Source: Streptococcus oriscaviae (GTDB lineage Bacteria > Bacillota > Bacilli > Lactobacillales > Streptococcaceae). Taken from it: a stretch of 64,000 nucleotides of DNA. Below are positions 6,971 through 16,011 of this stretch, piece by piece. Position 1 is the first letter of the stretch; each line of letters opens with the position of its first letter. The translations under genes and the position numbers were made by a program. The DNA lies in NCBI RefSeq assembly GCF_018137985.1, contig NZ_CP073084.1, forward strand, positions 2,108,001 to 2,172,000, given 5' to 3'. The notes below the pieces were generated by a model. The model ran no database searches. It worked only from the letters and a program-made list of their open reading frames with translations, and was not told where the DNA came from.

Positions 6971-9514
6971 ATGAAGAAGAAAATAACGATGTTGGCATTG
7001 GCAGGGGTTGTTTTATCCTGTCATCTATGCTTGGCTGCCTGTCAAAAGGAAGGGCAAGAAACAGCTCCGCAGCAGGAGATGCAAGACAGTAGCTTAGCGA
7101 TACCTGATGAGGAACTGGTAGTGGTTTCTGAGATTGGTCCAAAGGGCTATATGCGCTTACATGGGGATGAATCCTACTATGTTGAGGGTCCGGTTCCCTA
7201 TGCGGCTCGTTTTCTAAAAGATACTTTGGTTGGTTCAGACTATCAGTTCAAAAAAGAAGACATTCAATACCAATTGGAAAAAGGGTACATTGTGAAGGTT
7301 AAAAATAATTATTTTTATTATCCAACTACCAAGGATGCCCATGTTGTCTCACTTGCTGAGGCCAAGAAAATCACCAAGAATCAGAAGAAAGTTCTCACTC
7401 AAGCTGAATCAGGTGTTGCTGGTATTGATTTTCCAACAGATGATGGTTTTTTGTTTGAAAATGAAGGACAAATTCTGTCTAAAACAGGTGACGGTCTCGT
7501 TTTGGAACATAACGGTCACTCACATTTTATCTTCTACAAGGATTTGAAAAATAGCAAGTGGTCTTATCTGATCCCTACGGACTATAAAGAAAATAGCCAG
7601 ACAAATGCACATGGTGGTGAGAAGTTACTAAGCACCCAACCCCTAGATGATGGTTATGTGTTTGATCCAAAAGACATTGTGGCAGAAGACGCCAATGGCT
7701 ATACAGTGCGACACGGTGATCATTACCATTATATTTGGAAGTCAAGTATCCAGTCAGGCAGCAAGCCTAACCAGGGGGGGAGTGTTGAGGGAACTCTTCC
7801 TTTGGTCAACCACCCTCATCCTAATCCCTTACCGAATCCGAACCCGATTTTACCGGATTCAAGCGTAGGTCAAGGTTCAGGAACGGTGACTCCTTCTGAG
7901 AAGAAGCGTTTTCCGGGTGTTGATTATCCGACCAGTGATGGTTTTCTCTTTGATGGAAGCGGGGTTCGTGGTCAAACCAGTTTAGGACTCTTGGTTGGAC
8001 ACGATACTCATACCCATCTGATTCCTTATAGCCACCTAATCGCCAGTCCTTGGGAATCCTATATTCCAGCTCAGTATTTGGAAGCAGCCAAGGCAGAATA
8101 TCTCGCCCATTCTTCCGGACAGACTCAGCCTCAACCTCCTCAAACAGAGCAAGAAAAGCCTGAAGTATTGGCACTAGCCGCTAAAAAAGCCTATCTAGCT
8201 CAGCTTTTACAAGTATCAGAGGAGGCTATTCAGCTCATCGAAACAGATGAGGGACCAGCCTTTGTGTATCCGCATGGGGATCACTCTCATACGATTTTGG
8301 TTGACAAGGTGGAAATCGGTAAGCCAATAGAAGATCCTCACGGCGATCCTCATGCACATGACAAGGTTGGTATGGCCACTTTGAAAGAGCTGGGCTTTGA
8401 CGACGAAATTATTGAAGATATTTTGCATGCGACAGCCGACAGTCCGTTCCCATCTAATGAAAAAGATCCTGAAAAGATGAAGGAATGGCTCAAGACGGTG
8501 AAATACCTGAATATCGGTCAGCGTAAGGATCCGCTCAAACGAGCTGGTCTGGACTTGATGCCAAATATAGAAGTTCTGGGAATTGGGTTTACCCCGATTG
8601 ATGATGTCAGTCCGGTTCTTCAATTTAAGAAACTAAAACAGCTGTGGATGACTAAAACAGGTGTGACGGATTATAGTTTCTTGAAGCAAATTCCGAGCTT
8701 GGAGGGGATTGACCTTTCACAAAATGGGGTATCGGATTTAAGTTTCTTACAGGATTATCCTCACTTGAAAGTTGTATCTGCGGCAGGAAATGGGATTAAG
8801 GATATTAGTGTCTTGGCTAAATTGAAGGCTCTTGAATCCTTGAACCTTGACCATAATGAGGTATCAGACTTATCTGCTCTGACGGATTTGACTCACCTGA
8901 CTGCCATCAGTTTAGACAACAACCATCTTTCAAACCTGTCTGCCCTTCAGAACAAGACTAAACTGACGCGACTTTATCTTTCTCAGAATCCGGATTTGGA
9001 TCTTTCAACCTTGAAGACAGAGAGTCTGGAAGAGTTAACGGTGAACGAAAGCAATGTGAAGGATCTCCAGTTTGTAAAAGATAATCCAAATCTGACGAGC
9101 CTAACTATGAAAAATAATCAGGTTTCTAGTTTACAAGGGGTTGAAGAGGCTAAAAAACTAGTTAGTCTGGACTTGGAAAACAATCAGGTCAAGAGTTTAG
9201 AGATAGAAGGAGAACAGAAATCTCTAACACAACTAAACGTTGCTGGCAATCAACTGGAAAATCTGGAAGGTATCAACGATTATAAGGCGTTGGAAAACTT
9301 AAACGCAGCCAAGAATGATATTGAAACCCTTGCTATCGAAGAGCCAAATACTAGCTTGAAAACCATTGATGTCAGCGAAAACCATATTCCAAAAGAGGAG
9401 CTGACTCTGAACGAGAATAAAATTCCGTCTGCCATCGCAGAGCATTTCCCATCTGTTGAGGGAGGAAGTATCGAAAACAATCAGCCTAAGACGGTTGAAA
9501 CAGCTTCAGAGTAA
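6971..9514 (+). CDS. Slr-like lipoprotein with histidine triads and leucine-rich repeats
   Basis: 847-residue surface lipoprotein. A lipobox LAAC ends the signal peptide (Cys at about residue 24). Four HxxHxH histidine triads are visible: HNGHSH (residue 180), HGDHYH (248), HDTHTH (344) and HGDHSH (435). The C-terminal part (about 515-820) is a run of internalin-type leucine-rich repeats of about 22 residues (L..L.L..N.(I/V).D(L/I)S.L). This domain order matches the S. pyogenes streptococcal leucine-rich protein Slr and the pneumococcal histidine-triad (Pht) family, which bind zinc and are AdcR-controlled; adhesion roles are reported for both. The AdcR boxes upstream agree. A proline-rich linker lies between the triads. 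Confidence 0.88.
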   Translation: MKKKITMLALAGVVLSCHLCLAACQKEGQETAPQQEMQDSSLAIPDEELVVVSEIGPKGYMRLHGDESYYVEGPVPYAARFLKDTLVGSDYQFKKEDIQYQLEKGYIVKVKNNYFYYPTTKDAHVVSLAEAKKITKNQKKVLTQAESGVAGIDFPTDDGFLFENEGQILSKTGDGLVLEHNGHSHFIFYKDLKNSKWSYLIPTDYKENSQTNAHGGEKLLSTQPLDDGYVFDPKDIVAEDANGYTVRHGDHYHYIWKSSIQSGSKPNQGGSVEGTLPLVNHPHPNPLPNPNPILPDSSVGQGSGTVTPSEKKRFPGVDYPTSDGFLFDGSGVRGQTSLGLLVGHDTHTHLIPYSHLIASPWESYIPAQYLEAAKAEYLAHSSGQTQPQPPQTEQEKPEVLALAAKKAYLAQLLQVSEEAIQLIETDEGPAFVYPHGDHSHTILVDKVEIGKPIEDPHGDPHAHDKVGMATLKELGFDDEIIEDILHATADSPFPSNEKDPEKMKEWLKTVKYLNIGQRKDPLKRAGLDLMPNIEVLGIGFTPIDDVSPVLQFKKLKQLWMTKTGVTDYSFLKQIPSLEGIDLSQNGVSDLSFLQDYPHLKVVSAAGNGIKDISVLAKLKALESLNLDHNEVSDLSALTDLTHLTAISLDNNHLSNLSALQNKTKLTRLYLSQNPDLDLSTLKTESLEELTVNESNVKDLQFVKDNPNLTSLTMKNNQVSSLQGVEEAKKLVSLDLENNQVKSLEIEGEQKSLTQLNVAGNQLENLEGINDYKALENLNAAKNDIETLAIEEPNTSLKTIDVSENHIPKEELTLNENKIPSAIAEHFPSVEGGSIENNQPKTVETASE

Positions 9515-9524
9515 GGAAGAAGAA

Positions 9525-9552
9525 GGCTTGGATTTTAGTCCAAGTCTTTTTT
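9525..9552 (+). terminator. Terminator of the Slr-like gene
   Basis: GGCTTGGA (9525-9532) pairs with TCCAAGTC (9539-9546), followed by a T-run. The next 170 bases up to the promoter are AT-rich and show no gene. Confidence 0.8.
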
Positions 9553-9725
9553 ATTTACCAAAATAGGTAAACCGTTCAGTAAAGAAGTAGCTAAAAGGTT
9601 AAAACGGAAGAAGAAAAGAGTGTTTGAAAAATAAGATAGAATAGAGTTCTCCTCTACAAAAGTTGATTTCAAAGGGGTTTGTTGATTTTTGTTCAAACTA
9701 TTTTTTAAGAAAATCAGAAAAAACA

Positions 9726-9775
9726 TTGACAAAACCGGTTTACTATATTACAATGATTTTGTAAACGTTTTACAA
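9726..9775 (+). promoter_or_regulatory. Promoter with RegR-type operator and cre
   Basis: TTGACA (9726-9731), 17-base spacer, TACAAT (9749-9754). The spacer holds the palindrome AAACCGGTTT (9732-9741), whose AAACCGGT core recurs at the PTS operon promoter (13039-13046); this makes it a likely RegR operator. TGTAAACGTTTTAC (9760-9773) fits the CcpA cre consensus with one mismatch and lies at the expected transcript start. Both assignments are inference from sequence. Confidence 0.7.
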
Positions 9776-9800
9776 GTTTAAGGACAAAGGAGTAAAGGAT

Positions 9801-10616
9801 ATGGGTCAAACATTCTCAATGGAACAGTTCTCCCTCGAAGGGAAAATCGCCCTCATAACAGGAGCTTCTTACGGAATTGGTTTTGCGATTGCTTTAGCTT
9901 ATGCTAAGGCAGGAGCGACTATTGTTTTTAATGACATCAGTCAGGAATTGGTCAACAAGGGGCTGGCGGCCTATCAGGCTGAAGGGGTTGAAGCGCATGG
10001 CTATGTCTGTGATGTAACAGATGAAGAAGGCATTCAGGCTATGGTTGCTCAAATCGAAGAAGAAGTAGGAATCATTGATATTTTAGTTAACAATGCAGGT
10101 ATTATTCGGCGTGTTCCTATGGTTGAAATGACAGCGGCTCAGTTTCGTCAGGTCATTGATATTGATTTAAATGCTCCCTTCATCGTATCCAAAGCTGTTA
10201 TTCCGTCCATGATTAAAAAAGGCCACGGAAAAATCATCAATATTTGTTCGATGATGAGCGAGTTGGGGCGCGAAACGGTTTCCGCCTACGCAGCAGCCAA
10301 GGGTGGGTTAAAAATGCTGACAAAAAATATTGCGTCAGAGTACGGAGAAGCCAACATTCAGTGCAACGGCATTGGGCCGGGCTATATTGCTACACCCCAG
10401 ACAGCACCTTTGCGGGAGCGGCAAGCTGACGGTTCGCGTCATCCATTTGACCAATTTATCATTGCCAAAACGCCGGCAGCTCGTTGGGGTGAGGCAGAAG
10501 ATCTGATGGGGCCGGCGGTCTTTTTAGCGAGCGAAGCCAGCAATTTTGTTAATGGACATATTCTCTATGTAGATGGAGGGATCTTGGCCTACATCGGGAA
10601 ACAACCAGGAGAATAA
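9801..10616 (+). CDS. dhuD: 2-keto-3-deoxy-D-gluconate dehydrogenase, SDR (DhuD-type)
   Basis: 271-residue short-chain dehydrogenase/reductase, often annotated gluconate 5-dehydrogenase. The Rossmann motif TGASYGIG (about residue 20), NNAG and the catalytic YAAAKGG are present. In streptococci this gene of the hyaluronan locus has been characterised as DhuD. It reduces 2,5-diketo-3-deoxygluconate, formed from unsaturated glucuronic acid, to 2-keto-3-deoxygluconate. It opens a four-gene operon with dhuI, kdgK and kdgA under the operator-bearing promoter at 9726. The neighbours make this function more likely than gluconate metabolism. Confidence 0.88.
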   Translation: MGQTFSMEQFSLEGKIALITGASYGIGFAIALAYAKAGATIVFNDISQELVNKGLAAYQAEGVEAHGYVCDVTDEEGIQAMVAQIEEEVGIIDILVNNAGIIRRVPMVEMTAAQFRQVIDIDLNAPFIVSKAVIPSMIKKGHGKIINICSMMSELGRETVSAYAAAKGGLKMLTKNIASEYGEANIQCNGIGPGYIATPQTAPLRERQADGSRHPFDQFIIAKTPAARWGEAEDLMGPAVFLASEASNFVNGHILYVDGGILAYIGKQPGE

Positions 10617-10640
10617 AAATAAACAAAGAAGGGATTATCT

Positions 10641-11282
10641 ATGAAAATAGCACTCATCAACGAAAATAGCCAGGCGGCTAAAAACAGTCTTATTTTTGAA
10701 ACCTTGAAAGAAGTAACAGATACCAAAGGCTATCAAGCTTTTAACTATGGTATGTATGGCAAGGAAGGGGAAAGCCAATTGACCTACGTTCAAAATGGTT
10801 TATTGGCGTCCATTCTTCTAGTCAGCAAAGCAGCCGACTTTGTTATCACAGGATGTGGTACGGGAGTTGGTGCCATGCTTGCGGCCAATAGTTTCCCGGG
10901 TGTAACTTGTGGCTTTGCGGCAGACCCGACAGATGCCTACTTATTCTCACAAATCAATGGGGGAAATGCCCTATCCTTGCCTTTTGCGAAGGGATTTGGT
11001 TGGGGAGCGGAGTTGAACCTCAAACTCCTCTTTGAACGGCTTTTTGCTGAGGAAATGGGAGGTGGCTATCCACGTGATCGGGTTATTCCGGAACAGCGCA
11101 ATGCACGCATTCTAAATGAAATGAAAGCTATCACCTACAAGGATTTATTGACCGTTCTTAAGGAAATAGACCAAGATTTTCTCAAGGAAACTATTTCTGG
11201 AGAACAGTTCCAAGAATATTTCTTTGCTAACTGTCAGGACGAGGCGATTGCAGCCTATTTGAGAACAGTATTAGAAAGTTAA
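10641..11282 (+). CDS. dhuI: 4-deoxy-L-threo-5-hexosulose-uronate isomerase, RpiB/LacAB family (DhuI-type)
   Basis: 213-residue protein of the RpiB/LacA/LacB sugar-phosphate isomerase fold (GCGTGVGAMLAANSFPGV, with the usual Cys near residue 72), longer than classical RpiB because of a C-terminal extension. Streptococcal DhuI converts the open unsaturated uronate (DHU) to the 2,5-diketo intermediate that DhuD reduces. It lies 24 bases after dhuD with AAGAAGGGAT before the ATG. The uronate substrate is inferred from family knowledge and context. Confidence 0.85.
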   Translation: MKIALINENSQAAKNSLIFETLKEVTDTKGYQAFNYGMYGKEGESQLTYVQNGLLASILLVSKAADFVITGCGTGVGAMLAANSFPGVTCGFAADPTDAYLFSQINGGNALSLPFAKGFGWGAELNLKLLFERLFAEEMGGGYPRDRVIPEQRNARILNEMKAITYKDLLTVLKEIDQDFLKETISGEQFQEYFFANCQDEAIAAYLRTVLES

Positions 11283-11298
11283 AGAGAGAGGGGCGGTT

Positions 11299-12300
11299 AT
11301 GAAGAAGGTATTGCTGATTGGTGAACCCTTGATTCGCATAACGCCGACAAATTATCAGGAAATTGCAGATGGTGTGGAAAGCCGGTTGTTTTTCGGTGGT
11401 TCAGAAATCAATATTGCTTGTGGCCTCCAAGGATTCGGTTGCCAAACCAAGCTCTTGACAGCCTTGCCACAAGGACAACTGGGTGAGCGGTTTTTGGCCT
11501 TTTTGACAGGTCGTGGAATTGATACTAGTACGATTCAGCGGGTTGGTGAACGAATTGGGCTCTACTATATGGAAACTGGTTTTGGCTGCCGGCCTAGTCA
11601 GGTGTATTATGATCGAAGCCAGTCCAGTCTAGCAGCCATCCAGATCAGTCAACTGGATATGGATGACTTATTTTCAGATGTGGCCATGGTTCACTTTAGC
11701 GGCATCACCTTGGCTGTTGACCCGGCTGTCACCCTTTGGCTAAAACCAGTGTTAGAAGAAGCCAAAAAACGGCAGCTTCCGATTTCCATTGATCTCAACT
11801 GGCGCTCCAAAATGATTGGACAGAAGGAAGCAAAGAAACTCTTTTCAGAGTTTGCTGCCTATGCGGACTATTGCTTCGGGATAGAGCCGATTATGGTGGA
11901 CGAGTCAGATTGGAAGATGTTTAAGAAGGATGGGGCCGAACGCTGCGATATTGAGAAGCGGATGTCAGCACTAAAGAAAGTTTATGGTTTCCAAGCTGTT
12001 TTCCATACAGTCCGTCAACTGGATAATCAAGGAATAAATCATTATCGTGCCTATGGTTTGGCGGAAAAATTTTCCTGCTCAGTTGAGCTAACGACTCAGG
12101 TCTTGCAACGGATTGGTAGTGGCGATGCATTTGTAGCAGGAGCGCTGTATCAGTTGCTGGAAGAGGCTTCTCTTGAAGAAATGCTGGACTTTGCTGTCGC
12201 TAGTGGAGTTTATAAATGCAGTTTAGAAGGGGATCAGATGATGCAGCCTGCCGCTAAGGTCAGGACCCTCTTAGACGGAAAGAATGAATTGCTACGGTAA
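11299..12300 (+). CDS. kdgK: 2-keto-3-deoxygluconate kinase
   Basis: 333-residue PfkB-family sugar kinase. The N-terminal FGGSEINIACGLQGFG and the C-terminal anion-hole motif RIGSGDAFVAGALYQL (catalytic Asp in GDAF) are clear. It phosphorylates KDG to KDPG, the third intracellular step of uronate use. AGAGAGAGGGG precedes the ATG. It overlaps nothing but is only 10 bases from kdgA. Confidence 0.92.
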   Translation: MKKVLLIGEPLIRITPTNYQEIADGVESRLFFGGSEINIACGLQGFGCQTKLLTALPQGQLGERFLAFLTGRGIDTSTIQRVGERIGLYYMETGFGCRPSQVYYDRSQSSLAAIQISQLDMDDLFSDVAMVHFSGITLAVDPAVTLWLKPVLEEAKKRQLPISIDLNWRSKMIGQKEAKKLFSEFAAYADYCFGIEPIMVDESDWKMFKKDGAERCDIEKRMSALKKVYGFQAVFHTVRQLDNQGINHYRAYGLAEKFSCSVELTTQVLQRIGSGDAFVAGALYQLLEEASLEEMLDFAVASGVYKCSLEGDQMMQPAAKVRTLLDGKNELLR

Positions 12301-12310
12301 AGGAGTAGAA

Positions 12311-12949
12311 ATGAGTCAATCACAAATCCTTTCTCAGTTGAGAAAACAAGGTTTAGTTGTCGTGGTTCGAGGTGATAGGAAAGAAGATGGTGTAAAAGCA
12401 TCGCAAGCCTGTATTTCAGGTGGAATATCAGCAATCGAAGTGGCCTACACCAACCCAGATGCGAATCTGATTATTGCTGATTTACGTCAGACCTATCAGG
12501 AAAATCCTGATGTGCTGATCGGAGCTGGAACGGTACTGGATCCGGTCACTGCTCGTCAGGCCATTATGGCAGGTGCATCATTTATTGTGGCTCCTTCCTT
12601 TAACGAAGAAGTAGCAAGGCTTTGTCATCTCTATGCAGTGCCCTACATTCCGGGCTGTATGACCTTGACAGAAATTACTCGGGCCTTGGAAGCAGGTTGT
12701 GAGATGGTTAAGCTCTTTCCTGCTAGTGTATTTGGGCCAAGCTATGTTTCAGCGATTAAGGCTCCTCTGCCTCAAGTATCTATCATGGTGACTGGCGGAG
12801 TCAATCTAGGCAATGCTTCGACCTGGTTTGCAGCAGGTGTAGATGCAATTGGTGTTGGAGGTGAGTTCAACCAGCTTGCAGCCCAGGGGCAATTTGATCG
12901 TATCCAAGAGATGGCTGCTGCTTATGCAGGTATGGTCGTTTCGTCATAA
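12311..12949 (+). CDS. kdgA: KDPG aldolase (2-dehydro-3-deoxyphosphogluconate aldolase)
   Basis: 212-residue class I aldolase that splits KDPG to pyruvate and glyceraldehyde-3-phosphate. Motifs: GIEVAYTNP-like N-terminal strand, GAGTVLD, and EMVKLFPAS carrying the Schiff-base lysine. ATG 12311 was chosen because AGGAG (12301-12305) lies just upstream; the in-frame ATG at 12284 is inside kdgK. It ends the first hyaluronan operon and is followed by the promoter of the second. Confidence 0.94.
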   Translation: MSQSQILSQLRKQGLVVVVRGDRKEDGVKASQACISGGISAIEVAYTNPDANLIIADLRQTYQENPDVLIGAGTVLDPVTARQAIMAGASFIVAPSFNEEVARLCHLYAVPYIPGCMTLTEITRALEAGCEMVKLFPASVFGPSYVSAIKAPLPQVSIMVTGGVNLGNASTWFAAGVDAIGVGGEFNQLAAQGQFDRIQEMAAAYAGMVVSS

Positions 12950-12965
12950 AAATGAAAAGGAATAC

Positions 12966-13046
12966 AAAAAACGCTTACATTTTTTTCGAAAACCTATTGA
13001 CAAGTTCAAATCAATAGTCTAAAATACAAATTGTAAGTAAACCGGT
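12966..13046 (+). promoter_or_regulatory. Promoter of the PTS/hyaluronan lyase operon with cre and RegR-type site
   Basis: TTGACA (12997-13002), 17-base spacer, TAAAAT (13020-13025). AAAAAACGCTTACA (12966-12979) matches the cre consensus at 12 of 14 positions and lies upstream of the -35. AAACCGGT (13039-13046) repeats the core of the 9732 palindrome just after the expected start site, which fits RegR roadblock repression. Confidence 0.7.
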
Positions 13047-13069
13047 AAAGTTAGAAAAAGGAGACACCT

Positions 13070-13507
13070 GTGATTCAATTAGTAGTTGTTGCACATGGGA
13101 AATTTGCTAGTGGCATTCTCACTTCTCTTGAGTTAATAGCTGGTCAAGTCGAAAAAATTGAGGCCATTGACTTTATTGAAGGGATGTCAGCTCAAGAGGT
13201 AAAAGAGCGGATAAAGTCAGTAATATCAAGTGAAGAAGAGGTGTTGGTTCTAACAGATTTGCTGGGTGGGACCCCATTTAAAGTCAGTGTAGAGTTGGCT
13301 GCCGAAAATCCAGATCAAACTATTGCAGTCATATCTGGACTCAACTTAGCTATGTTGCTGGATGCTAGTTTTTCCCGCTTGACAGACGAATTTGAGCCCT
13401 TGGTAAGTAAACTAGTTAATGTAGCTAAAGAAGGAGTGGTAGACTCTATCAGCCTTCTGGAGCAAGGTAGCACATCCGGAGAGGAATGCTTCACGGATGG
13501 CATTTGA
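13070..13507 (+). CDS. PTS mannose-family EIIA component
   Basis: 145-residue EIIA of the mannose/fructose/sorbose PTS family. The phosphorylated histidine is in VVAHGKFASG (residue 9). It begins with GTG after AAAGGAGAC. It passes phosphate from HPr to the EIIB at 14719. In this locus the transported sugar is inferred to be unsaturated hyaluronan disaccharide made by the lyase at 17225, as in the equivalent pneumococcal locus. Confidence 0.93.
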   Translation: MIQLVVVAHGKFASGILTSLELIAGQVEKIEAIDFIEGMSAQEVKERIKSVISSEEEVLVLTDLLGGTPFKVSVELAAENPDQTIAVISGLNLAMLLDASFSRLTDEFEPLVSKLVNVAKEGVVDSISLLEQGSTSGEECFTDGI

Positions 13508-13517
13508 AGGAGACAAG

Positions 13518-14708
13518 ATGATAAAAAAAGTAGTAATCGAGCCGATTCGGCTAAAAGAAGAGTTCAAATCTACTCCGCTTTTGACCAAAGAAGAAGTAAA
13601 GGCTGCGATTGAGTTGGCTCTTCAGCAGTTGGAGTTGAACTTGGATTATTTTGGAGAAGACTTCCCAACTCCGGCAACGTTCAACAACATCTATCCAAAG
13701 ATGGACAATACCGAATGGACAAACGGTTTTTGGACAGGAGTCCTTTGGTTGGGGCATGAGTATTCTGCAAGTGAAAAAATGAAAGCTCTGGCACAAGCCA
13801 ATACAGCTTCCTTCTTGAAACGAGTTATCGACCGGGTTGAGTTGGACCACCATGATTTGGGCTTTCTTTATTCACCTTCGTGCGTAGCAGATTACAAGTT
13901 GACAGGCAGTCTTGCTGCACTCGAAGCTTCCTTAAAGGCTGCGGATAAATTGATTGAACGTTATCAAGAGAAGGGAGGATTTATTCAAGCCTGGGGTCAG
14001 CTGGGCAAAGCTGAGGATTATCGTCTGATTATTGATTGCTTGCTCAACCTGCAGTTGCTCTTTTTTGCCTATGAACAGACGGGCAAGCAAGAGTACTATG
14101 ATATAGCTGTCAATCATTTCTATGCATCAGTCAACACGGTTATTCGTGACGATGCCTCCACCTTCCATACCTTCTATTTTGATCCTGCAACAGGTCAACC
14201 GCTCAAGGGGGTGACACGGCAGGGCTACAACGATGCCTCTTCGTGGGCGCGTGGTCAAGCCTGGGGAGTTTACGGTATTCCTTTGACCTACCGTATGGTA
14301 AGAGATTTAGCTTGCTTCGATTTGTTTAAAGGAGTGACCAACCACTTCCTCAATCGGTTGCCGGAAGATAAGGTTTCCTATTGGGATTTGATTTTTAATG
14401 ATGGTAGCGGTCAGGCGCGTGATTCTTCTGCGACAGCAGTGGCGGTCTGCGGTATTCACGAAATGCTGAAATACTTGCCAGAGGTGGATCCAGACAAGGA
14501 TACCTACAAGCATGCTATGCACACCATGTTGCGCTCCTTGATAGATAATTATGCTAACCGGGATGTGCAGCCGGGTCGTCCTCTGCTCTTACACGGTGTC
14601 TATTCTTGGCATTCAGGAAAAGGTGTGGACGAAGGAAATGTCTGGGGCGATTATTACTATTTAGAAGCTCTGCTTCGTTTTTATAAAGATTGGGAATTAT
14701 ATTGGTAG
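13518..14708 (+). CDS. ugl: Unsaturated glucuronyl hydrolase (GH88)
   Basis: 396-residue cytoplasmic GH88 enzyme that releases unsaturated glucuronic acid from imported glycosaminoglycan disaccharides; its product feeds DhuI. Characteristic stretches are TEWTNGFWTGVLWLG (about residue 73), DASSWARGQAWGVYGI and NDGSGQARDSSATAVAVCG. ATG 13518 was chosen over the in-frame ATG 13497 because GAAGGAG lies at 13507-13512. It sits between EIIA and EIIB, which ties hydrolysis to uptake. Confidence 0.94.
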   Translation: MIKKVVIEPIRLKEEFKSTPLLTKEEVKAAIELALQQLELNLDYFGEDFPTPATFNNIYPKMDNTEWTNGFWTGVLWLGHEYSASEKMKALAQANTASFLKRVIDRVELDHHDLGFLYSPSCVADYKLTGSLAALEASLKAADKLIERYQEKGGFIQAWGQLGKAEDYRLIIDCLLNLQLLFFAYEQTGKQEYYDIAVNHFYASVNTVIRDDASTFHTFYFDPATGQPLKGVTRQGYNDASSWARGQAWGVYGIPLTYRMVRDLACFDLFKGVTNHFLNRLPEDKVSYWDLIFNDGSGQARDSSATAVAVCGIHEMLKYLPEVDPDKDTYKHAMHTMLRSLIDNYANRDVQPGRPLLLHGVYSWHSGKGVDEGNVWGDYYYLEALLRFYKDWELYW

Positions 14709-14718
14709 GAGGATACGA

Positions 14719-15210
14719 ATGGCTACACCAAATATTATTATGGCCCGTGTGGATGAACGGTTGATTCATGGGCAAGGTCAGCTGTGGGTGAAATCGTTAG
14801 GGTGCAACACAGTTATTGTTGCAAATGACAAGGTTAGTGAGGACAAAATCCAGCAAACCTTGATGAAAACAGTGATTCCAGACTCTGTTGCAATGCGATT
14901 CTTTTCCTTGCAAAAGGTCATTGATGTGATTCACAAGGCTAATCCGGCCCAGACGATTTTCTTGGTTATCAAGGATTTGCCTGATGCTTTGACCCTTGTC
15001 AAGGGCGGGGTGCCAATTACAGAATTAAATATTGGCAATATTCACAATGCGCCTGGTAAAACGCAGGTTACTCGCTCTATTTTCTTCGGTTCAGAAGATA
15101 AAGCTGTGGTGAAAGAGTTGAGCGATGTTTACAAGGTTCGCTTTAATACCAAGACGACACCATCAGGTAATGACGGTGCGGCCGAGGTTAATGTATTGGA
15201 TTATCTTTAA
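14719..15210 (+). CDS. PTS mannose-family EIIB component
   Basis: 163-residue EIIB of the AgaV/ManX type. The active-site histidine is in ARVDERLIHGQGQ (residue about 15). It starts 10 bases after ugl with AGGAGGA before the ATG and passes phosphate to the sugar entering through the IIC/IID pair downstream. Confidence 0.94.
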   Translation: MATPNIIMARVDERLIHGQGQLWVKSLGCNTVIVANDKVSEDKIQQTLMKTVIPDSVAMRFFSLQKVIDVIHKANPAQTIFLVIKDLPDALTLVKGGVPITELNIGNIHNAPGKTQVTRSIFFGSEDKAVVKELSDVYKVRFNTKTTPSGNDGAAEVNVLDYL

Positions 15211-15234
15211 AATAATAAAACAAGGAGAATTATC

Positions 15235-16011
15235 ATGACGATCAGTCTATTTCAAGCCGTTCTCATCGGTCTGTGGACAGCTTTCTGTTTCAGCGGGCTC
15301 TTATTGGGGCTCTATACCAACCGATGCATTGTTCTTTCGTTTGGTGTGGGAATTATCTTAGGAGACCTTCCGACTGCTTTGGCGATGGGAGCCATCAGCG
15401 AATTGGCCTATATGGGCTTTGGTGTTGGTGCTGGTGGAACAGTACCGCCAAATCCAATTGGGCCAGGGATTTTTGGAACCTTAATGGCTATTACAAGTGC
15501 TGGTAAGGTTACACCAGAAGCTGCCCTTGCCTTGTCAACTCCTATTGCCGTAGGGATTCAGTTCTTACAAACTTCTGCCTATACCTTGCATGCAGGTGCT
15601 CCTGAGTCTGCAGTGAAACATCTTCGAGCAGGCAACCTTTCCAAGTTTAAACGCGCTGCAAATGGCACCATCATTACCTTTGCCCTTATCGGCTTTGGAC
15701 TTGGTTTCCTCGGTGCTTACTCTATGGACACCCTGCTGAAACTGGTTGAAATGATTCCACCAGTATTGTTGACCGGTTTGAGCGTTGCAGGTAAGATGCT
15801 CCCAGCTATCGGTTTTGCGATGATCTTGTCTGTAATGGCTAAGAAAGAATTGATTCCGTTTGTACTACTGGGATATGTTTGTGCAGCCTATCTGCAACTA
15901 CCTGTTATTGGTATTGCGATTGTTGGTAGTATCTTTGCACTCAAGGAATTCTTTAATAAGCCAGAACAAGTGGCAGTAAAACAGGAGGAAGCACACGATG
16001 ACTGGATCTAA
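15235..16011 (+). CDS. PTS mannose-family EIIC component
   Basis: 258-residue polytopic membrane permease subunit (ManY/AgaW type). It has a typical GVGAGGTVPPNPIGPGIFGT loop and several hydrophobic helices. Its end overlaps the start of the IID gene by 14 bases, so the two are translationally coupled. Confidence 0.94.
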   Translation: MTISLFQAVLIGLWTAFCFSGLLLGLYTNRCIVLSFGVGIILGDLPTALAMGAISELAYMGFGVGAGGTVPPNPIGPGIFGTLMAITSAGKVTPEAALALSTPIAVGIQFLQTSAYTLHAGAPESAVKHLRAGNLSKFKRAANGTIITFALIGFGLGFLGAYSMDTLLKLVEMIPPVLLTGLSVAGKMLPAIGFAMILSVMAKKELIPFVLLGYVCAAYLQLPVIGIAIVGSIFALKEFFNKPEQVAVKQEEAHDDWI

